This document shows, one piece after another, positions 50,477 to 55,149 of a DNA stretch of 55,149 bases; within the stretch, counting starts at the first letter, position 1; each line of letters begins with the position of its first letter. This DNA comes from an uncultured Eubacteriales bacterium (GTDB lineage Bacteria > Bacillota > Clostridia > Peptostreptococcales > Anaerovoracaceae), in NCBI GenBank assembly GCA_902773665.1, contig CACYFF010000025.1, positions 1 to 55,149 of the forward strand. The letters are read 5' to 3'. The notes beneath the pieces were generated by a model that was given only the letters and a program-made list of their open reading frames with translations, was not told the origin of the DNA and did no database searches. The translations under genes and the position numbers were made by a program.

Positions 50477-52990
50477 ATGAGCTACAGTGTGATCAAAGGA
50501 GCAGGATATATCCTGGTCCACGTTCCGGGCATGGTAATGCACCACGGTACGACACAGACGACGGAAAAGGTCGTCAATCCCGGATCTGATTATCTGAAGG
50601 AACTTCCTTCCCATATGCGGTCCTATGCGGACTGCGTGGCGTACCCGCCAAACCAGACATATATCGGCAATCTTCCTATCGAAGAACTGGCTGCCATTCC
50701 CGAACCCTGGGCGGATAAGAAGGTAGAAAAACCCGAACGTTTCGGAAAATTCGGTGAGATCATGCCCGAAGACGAATTCATCCTGCTGATGCAGGCCTGC
50801 GACGTCTTCGATCTCGTCCGTCTGGACAAGGAATTCGTGGCGAAGACCCTGCCGAAGCTGCAGAAGCATCCTCTGATGAAGCAGTCCATCCTGGACCTCA
50901 TCAAGGAAGGGGACGACGCAGCGGATATCAAGCGGACGATCGAAGAAGAGCACGCGGAATCCCTCATCTTCGAGGATAAGACCGTAGGCTACGTAAAGCG
51001 GGCCCACGACGTGGACGTTAACCTTTCTGCACACGTCATGTTCGAGAATCTGGTCTCCAAAGCTTCCGAAGTCCTGTCCGTGCTTCATCTGCTGAATAAC
51101 GCCGGGATCGACGCCGCGGATGTGGATTACATGATCGACTGCAGCGAAGAAGCCTGCGGCGATATGAACCAGAGGGGCGGCGGCAACTTCGCAAAGGCGG
51201 CTGCCGAGATCGCGGGTCTTACGAACGCCACCGGTTCCGACACCAGAGGATTCTGTGCGGGTCCCTCGCACGCCATCGTCGAAGCGGCTTCCCTCGTAAA
51301 GGCCGGCACGTTTAAGAACGTCGTCGTGGCCGGCGGCGGCTGCACGGCTAAGCTGGGCATGAACGGCAAGGACCACGTCAAGAAGGGACTTCCCATCCTG
51401 GAGGACTGCCTCGGCGGTTTCGCTGTACTCATTTCAGAGAACGACGGCAAGAGCTCCGAGATCAACACGGAGATCGTCGGCCGCCACAGAGTGGGCACCG
51501 GTTCCGCGCCGCAGGCCGTTATCGGCTCCCTCGTGACCGATCCGCTTGCAGAAGCCGGCATGACCATCCTGGATGTCGACAAATATTCTCCCGAGATGCA
51601 GAATCCGGACATCACCAAGCCCGCGGGGGCAGGGGACGTTCCGGAATCCAATTATAAGATGATCGGTGCTCTGGGCGTTAAACTGGGCCAGATGGAGCGT
51701 AAGGACCTGCCCAATTTCGTAAAGGAGCACGGCCTGAAGGGCTATGCGCCGACCCAGGGCCACATTCCCTCCGGCGTGCCGTATCTGGGCTATGCCAGAG
51801 AGAGCATCATGGCAGGGGAGACCAAAAATGCCATGATCATCGGCAAGGGTTCGCTGTTCCTTGGCCGCATGACCAACCTGTTCGACGGCATCTCTTTCCT
51901 GGTGCAGGCCAATACGAAGAAGAACAAGCAGAAGGCGGCAGCAAGCACGAAGGTGCCCGTTATCGGCATCGCGGCAGCGGGCTACGAGCTTGACCCCCAG
52001 AACCTCGTGGACGCGGTAGAATTCGCGGCGAATAAGGGCTGCAAGGCCATCGTGATCGATGGCGAAGACTGCCACGCCAAGATGGAAGCCATGCTGAAGT
52101 CCGGCGAGATCGACGGCGCCGTTACGTCCCACTATCCGTTCCCGATCGGCGTATCCACCGTTGGACGGGTCATTACCCCGGCCCTGGGCAAGGAGATGTT
52201 TATCGCCTGCACCACCGGCACCAGCTCCACCGACCGGGCGGAGGCCATGGTGAAGAACGCCATCTACGGCATTATCGCAGCGAAGGCCTGCGGCATCGAA
52301 GAACCCACTGTCGGTATCCTGAATTCCGACGATTCCAGACGGTGCGAGAGAGCGCTTCTCAAGCTGAAGGAGAACGGCTATCCCATCACCTTCGCCGAAT
52401 CCTGCAGAGCGGACGGCGGCCACATGATGCGCGGCAACGACGTGCTGCGGGGCACCCCCGACGTTCTGGCCTGCGACCCGCTCACCGGCAACCTGATGAT
52501 GAAGATGTTCTCTTCCTTCAACACCGGCGGCAACTTCGAAGCCAGCGGGTTCGGCTACGGCCCCGGCATCGGCGGCAACTACGGCAAGCTCATCCTGATC
52601 ATCTCCAGAGCGTCCGGCGCTCCCGTCATCGCGAATGCGGTGCAGTACGCGAGCCAGCTGGCCCAGGCGGGATGGCTGAAGATCTCCGGAGACGAATTGA
52701 GAAAAGCCCAGCAGGCAGGTCTCAACGACGTGCTGGAAGAGATGCGTTCGGAAGGCAAGAACGCCTTTACGAAGCCGGCGGCCAAGGTAAAGGCTCCTGC
52801 GAAGGAGACCGTTACCGTGGATATCCACGGCGTGGAAGTCACCGACATCGACGCGGCCGTGGAATCGCTGTGGGAGAAGGGCATCTATGCCGAATCCGGC
52901 ATGGGCTGCACCGGTCCCGTCGTCATGGTGAACGAAGCGAAAGCGGAAAAAGCTTCCGCGATTCTGAAAGAAAAAGGCTTTATTGCGTAG
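50477..52990 (+). CDS. grdCD: glycine reductase component C, GrdC-GrdD fusion
   Basis: Protein C converts the carboxymethyl-selenoether of GrdA to acetyl phosphate. GrdC (beta) and GrdD (alpha) are separate genes in the operons I know; here one 837-residue frame contains both. The GrdC part (1 to about 475) has ADVDYMIDCSEEACGDMNQR, DTRGFCAGPSHAIVEAA and YLGYARESIMAG. A Lys/Ala linker (NTKKNKQKAAASTK, about 478-491) joins the GrdD part, with GTSSTDRAEAMVKNAIYGI, FGYGPGIGGNYGKLI, and the late Cys in ESGMGCTGPVV. No stop or frame break is seen in the linker. ATG at 50477 follows GAAAGGAA. Confidence 0.92.
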   Translation: MSYSVIKGAGYILVHVPGMVMHHGTTQTTEKVVNPGSDYLKELPSHMRSYADCVAYPPNQTYIGNLPIEELAAIPEPWADKKVEKPERFGKFGEIMPEDEFILLMQACDVFDLVRLDKEFVAKTLPKLQKHPLMKQSILDLIKEGDDAADIKRTIEEEHAESLIFEDKTVGYVKRAHDVDVNLSAHVMFENLVSKASEVLSVLHLLNNAGIDAADVDYMIDCSEEACGDMNQRGGGNFAKAAAEIAGLTNATGSDTRGFCAGPSHAIVEAASLVKAGTFKNVVVAGGGCTAKLGMNGKDHVKKGLPILEDCLGGFAVLISENDGKSSEINTEIVGRHRVGTGSAPQAVIGSLVTDPLAEAGMTILDVDKYSPEMQNPDITKPAGAGDVPESNYKMIGALGVKLGQMERKDLPNFVKEHGLKGYAPTQGHIPSGVPYLGYARESIMAGETKNAMIIGKGSLFLGRMTNLFDGISFLVQANTKKNKQKAAASTKVPVIGIAAAGYELDPQNLVDAVEFAANKGCKAIVIDGEDCHAKMEAMLKSGEIDGAVTSHYPFPIGVSTVGRVITPALGKEMFIACTTGTSSTDRAEAMVKNAIYGIIAAKACGIEEPTVGILNSDDSRRCERALLKLKENGYPITFAESCRADGGHMMRGNDVLRGTPDVLACDPLTGNLMMKMFSSFNTGGNFEASGFGYGPGIGGNYGKLILIISRASGAPVIANAVQYASQLAQAGWLKISGDELRKAQQAGLNDVLEEMRSEGKNAFTKPAAKVKAPAKETVTVDIHGVEVTDIDAAVESLWEKGIYAESGMGCTGPVVMVNEAKAEKASAILKEKGFIA

Positions 52991-53015
52991 CCCTTTTGTG
53001 CTAATATAGAACGGT

Positions 53016-53096
53016 AACAGGGGTGCTGGACCATTCCGGTCCGGCTGAGATTATACTCTTATACCTGATCCGGGTAATGCCGGCGTAGGGAGCATA
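53016..53096 (+). ncRNA. TPP (THI) riboswitch
   Basis: GGGGTGC (53020-53026), then CGGCTGAGA (53042-53050), TACCTGATCCGGGTAATGCC and GCGTAGGGAGCA are the conserved TPP aptamer elements. It precedes a terminator and thiT, so thiamine pyrophosphate should switch transcription off. Confidence 0.96.
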
Positions 53097-53113
53097 CTCT
53101 GACTCGTATTTTT

Positions 53114-53148
53114 GCTGCACCCCTTACCCCAGGGGTGCGGCTTTTTTA
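53114..53148 (+). terminator. TPP-riboswitch terminator
   Basis: GCTGCACCCCT (53114-53124) pairs with AGGGGTGCGGC (53131-53141, one G-T pair), followed by six T residues. Confidence 0.92.
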
Positions 53149-53167
53149 TCGAAAGGACTGATCGATC

Positions 53168-53740
53168 ATGAACAACACGACAAGCAACACAAGAACGCTG
53201 GCGGAATGCGCCGTTCTCATCGCTTTGGGCACCATCCTCGCCCAGCTGAAGGTCTACGAACTGCCCAACGGCGGCAGCATTACCGCAGCCTCCATGGTGC
53301 CGTTTATCCTGGTATCTCTGCGGCACGGACCCCGCTGGGGCCTGCTGACGGGTTTCGCCAACAGTCTGCTGCAGATGCTGTTGGGCGGCCTGTGGCCCAC
53401 GCCTGCCGGCACGGCCGGTGCCATGGCGCTGGAAGTCATCCTGGACTACCTGATGCCGTTTACCGTGCTCGGACTCGCTTATATCTTTGCCAAGCCCTTC
53501 GGCGAGAGCAAAAAGCTGCAGGGGATCATCTGCGGCACGATCGCCGTCTGCTGCCTGCGCTTCCTGGCGCATTTCCTCAGCGGCATCATCGTGTGGGGTT
53601 CCATCGCCCAGGACGGCATCGGCGCCGTTACCTATTCTCTGACCTACAACGGCAGCTACATGCTGGTGGAGACCATCATCTCCGTCGTCGTCATCGCACT
53701 GCTGTACAAGAGCGCGCCGAAACTGTTCAAGGCTGTGTAA
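53168..53740 (+). CDS. thiT: thiamine ECF transporter S component
   Basis: ThiT binds thiamine for an energy-coupling factor transporter. The 190-residue membrane protein shows LPNGGSITAASMVPFI, RHGPRWGLLTGF, LDYLMPFTVLGLAY, and LRFLAHFLSGIIVWGS with YNGSYMLVE, the ThiT substrate-pocket region. It has no ATPase or EcfT beside it, so it should share a group II ECF module encoded elsewhere. Control by TPP is supported by the riboswitch directly upstream. Confidence 0.93.
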   Translation: MNNTTSNTRTLAECAVLIALGTILAQLKVYELPNGGSITAASMVPFILVSLRHGPRWGLLTGFANSLLQMLLGGLWPTPAGTAGAMALEVILDYLMPFTVLGLAYIFAKPFGESKKLQGIICGTIAVCCLRFLAHFLSGIIVWGSIAQDGIGAVTYSLTYNGSYMLVETIISVVVIALLYKSAPKLFKAV

Positions 53741-53769
53741 ATTGACAACCGTCGCTTAGAAATCCTATT

Positions 53770-53809
53770 ACTTCCTCCCGAAAGTGGTATAATCATTTTG
53801 GGAGGAAGT
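53770..53809 (+). promoter_or_regulatory. inverted repeat centred on the -10 and ending in the RBS of the LytTR gene
   Basis: ACTTCCTCCC (53770-53779) and GGGAGGAAGT (53800-53809) are perfect inverted copies. The centre is an extended -10, TGGTATAAT (53785-53793), and the right arm is the Shine-Dalgarno. It may be a repressor/regulator site, or it hides the RBS on read-through RNA from thiT. Confidence 0.6.
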
Positions 53810-53813
53810 TTTT

Positions 53814-54545
53814 ATGGACTGGAATATCGCCATCGTCGACGACCTTCAGATGGACAGGGAACGGCTCCAAAAGGACGTTTCCAAATGGTTCTCCCAGCAG
53901 GGTCTCGATGTCCGGATCCGGGTATACGACAGCGGTGCTGCCATGCTCAAGGAGTTCGAGCCGGGCTTCTTTCGCGTTGCCTTTTTTGACATCCGCATGG
54001 ACGATATGACGGGGATCCAGTTAGCGGAACAGGTCCGCAAACAGGATACCTCGCTTCTCATCTGTTTCCTCACGACCTCCCGGGAATACGCGTTCGACGC
54101 ATTTCCCATCCATCCCTTCGATTATCTCATCAAGCCCTATAAAGAGGAGCAGCTCAACCACGTGCTTTCCGAGGCGCACCGGGTGCTGTCCGGCAGTGAG
54201 CCGGAGATCACGGTGCGGATCGCAAGAGGCGAATTTCAGGTCACGTTCGGACAGATCGTTTCCGTGGTCTCCCAGGGTCACACCGTAAGCTTCCACCTGA
54301 TCGACGGCAGCACCGTAAAAGGCACCATGACCTTCGGTGAAACGGAGAAACTCCTGACGGCAGACGAACGGTTTCTGCTCTGCAACCGGGGGATCCTCAT
54401 CAATATGGATCATGTAAAGAATCTGGACGGAGAAACGTTCCTGATGGACGATCACAGCAATTATCCGCTGCGGACAAAAGGCCGTATGGATCTGATCAAA
54501 AAATTCTCTCAATATCAGATCACCAGGATGAGGAGGGGAAGATGA
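53814..54545 (+). CDS. LytTR-family response regulator (AgrA-like)
   Basis: A 243-residue response regulator: receiver domain 1-125 with acidic VDD near residue 9, phosphoacceptor Asp in FFDIRMDDMTG, and LIKPYKEEQ; LytTR DNA-binding domain about 130-240 (RGILINMDHVKNLDG, YPLRTKGRMDLIKKF). Such regulators usually act with AgrC-like kinases on peptide-signal, bacteriocin or envelope genes. It overlaps the following membrane gene by 4 bases. GGGAGGAAG RBS lies in the right arm of the inverted repeat. Confidence 0.9.
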   Translation: MDWNIAIVDDLQMDRERLQKDVSKWFSQQGLDVRIRVYDSGAAMLKEFEPGFFRVAFFDIRMDDMTGIQLAEQVRKQDTSLLICFLTTSREYAFDAFPIHPFDYLIKPYKEEQLNHVLSEAHRVLSGSEPEITVRIARGEFQVTFGQIVSVVSQGHTVSFHLIDGSTVKGTMTFGETEKLLTADERFLLCNRGILINMDHVKNLDGETFLMDDHSNYPLRTKGRMDLIKKFSQYQITRMRRGR

Positions 54546-55149
54546 ACCAGGAACTGATGCTCCGGCATGCGCTGGAGATGGCGATCATGCTGCCTGCCGC
54601 CTTCATGGCTTTTCTTCCTGTAAGACGCCATCTTAAACTTGGTTTTCTTCGAACGTTTTTGGCGACCGGCATACTACTGATCCTTCTGATCTTCCTTGGC
54701 GCGGCTGCCTGCGTTCAATTTCAAGTAGGTACGTCTTTTGTTCTTCTGCCTCTCTTGCTGTTATGCATGGAGATCTTTTTCCTTCAGGTGGATCTGAGCT
54801 CAGCGAAAAAACTGTTTTGTTTCCTGAACGCTGCCATACTATGCGAATTTTCTACGTTATACTCCGTCTTTCTTACCGCTCCTCTGGAACATGACGACGG
54901 ACCTTTTAGTATACGATCCGGACTGATCTGTCTGGGAATGGCTTTGCTGCTTATCGTATTCTTCTATAAAACATTGAACGTTAAGATCCCATATCTGCTG
55001 CACGAAGACAGGCTGAACCGAAGCTGGGGCATCCTTTCCCTCGTGTCGTTTGCACTCTGTATCGTTTTGTATTTTATCAATCCGGAACAGATCAGCCTCT
55101 TGCACGACGAACGCATCCGCATGATCGGTCTGGTGTCTTTGGCAATGTA
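54542..55149 (+). CDS. membrane sensor, probable AgrC-like histidine kinase, N-terminal part
   Basis: The gene runs off the right edge after 202 codons. The visible part is an integral membrane module: hydrophobic stretches near residues 10-25, 38-57, 62-80, 85-105, 125-145 and 165-180. It starts in an ATGA overlap with the LytTR regulator, the arrangement of AgrC/AgrA-type two-component pairs. The kinase domain lies outside the window, so the assignment rests on context. Confidence 0.6.
   Translation, partial: MNQELMLRHALEMAIMLPAAFMAFLPVRRHLKLGFLRTFLATGILLILLIFLGAAACVQFQVGTSFVLLPLLLLCMEIFFLQVDLSSAKKLFCFLNAAILCEFSTLYSVFLTAPLEHDDGPFSIRSGLICLGMALLLIVFFYKTLNVKIPYLLHEDRLNRSWGILSLVSFALCIVLYFINPEQISLLHDERIRMIGLVSLAM

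Overview
The window looks like a chromosome segment of an anaerobic, amino-acid-fermenting member of the Clostridia. It carries a full glycine reductase operon with two in-frame selenocysteine UGA codons, a selA / tRNA-Sec / selB cassette, an [FeFe]-hydrogenase, acetate kinase, GGDEF proteins with a c-di-GMP riboswitch, S-layer homology (SLH) surface proteins and Firmicute-type gene neighbourhoods (rpmB-asp23-recG-rsmD-coaD, ackA-rpmF, rpsB-tsf). Most genes are GC-rich. About 20-26.3 kb is clearly more AT-rich. I cannot name a species; an Anaerovoracaceae-like (Family XIII) lineage is a guess.

Layout. 0-1.9 kb: tail of a GNAT gene, an ABC-exporter remnant and two tandem HypB GTPases. 2-7.1 kb: a c-di-GMP neighbourhood with an amino-acid permease fused to a diguanylate cyclase, a Cys-rich protein, and a c-di-GMP-I riboswitch with terminator ahead of a small GGDEF protein and an amidohydrolase. 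7.1-14.6 kb: acyl-ACP thioesterase, GNAT, GyrI-like protein and housekeeping genes. 14.7-19.9 kb: a GltD-like flavoprotein plus [FeFe]-hydrogenase, then ackA and rpmF.

20-38.6 kb is the most unusual part. Four toxin-antitoxin modules (HigBA, AbiE, HipBA, Phd-PIN) are interleaved with two operons, each headed by a cobalamin riboswitch with a terminator. A third, divergent cobalamin-like RNA precedes a small HEAR-repeat protein. The operons encode surface proteins that look like a bacterial counterpart of the animal transcobalamin/intrinsic-factor fold. One is an alpha/alpha barrel with SLH anchors, and a membrane-tethered DUF4430 (transcobalamin C-terminal-like) protein follows it. There is also a secreted DUF4430-like protein and a 1308-residue multidomain SLH protein with another DUF4430 domain. 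An ECF transporter (EcfT and an ATPase-ATPase-S-component fusion, broken here by a small deletion/frameshift) and an SLH-anchored phosphodiester-glycosidase-like protein complete the set. I read this as an envelope-anchored corrinoid capture and import system.

38.6-45.3 kb: tcdA, rpsB-tsf behind a structured leader, an unknown coiled protein, then selA, tRNA-Sec and selB. 45.3-53 kb: tandem glycine riboswitch and grdX-grdE-grdB-trxB-trxA-grdA-grdCD, in which GrdC and GrdD are one polypeptide. 53-55.1 kb: TPP riboswitch with thiT, then a LytTR regulator and a truncated membrane sensor gene.

How it fits together: glycine reductase forms acetyl phosphate, AckA converts it to ATP, the selenocysteine cassette supplies Sec for GrdA and GrdB, thioredoxin supplies electrons, and the hydrogenase can balance redox. 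Corrinoid and thiamine are scavenged through riboswitch-controlled ECF systems.
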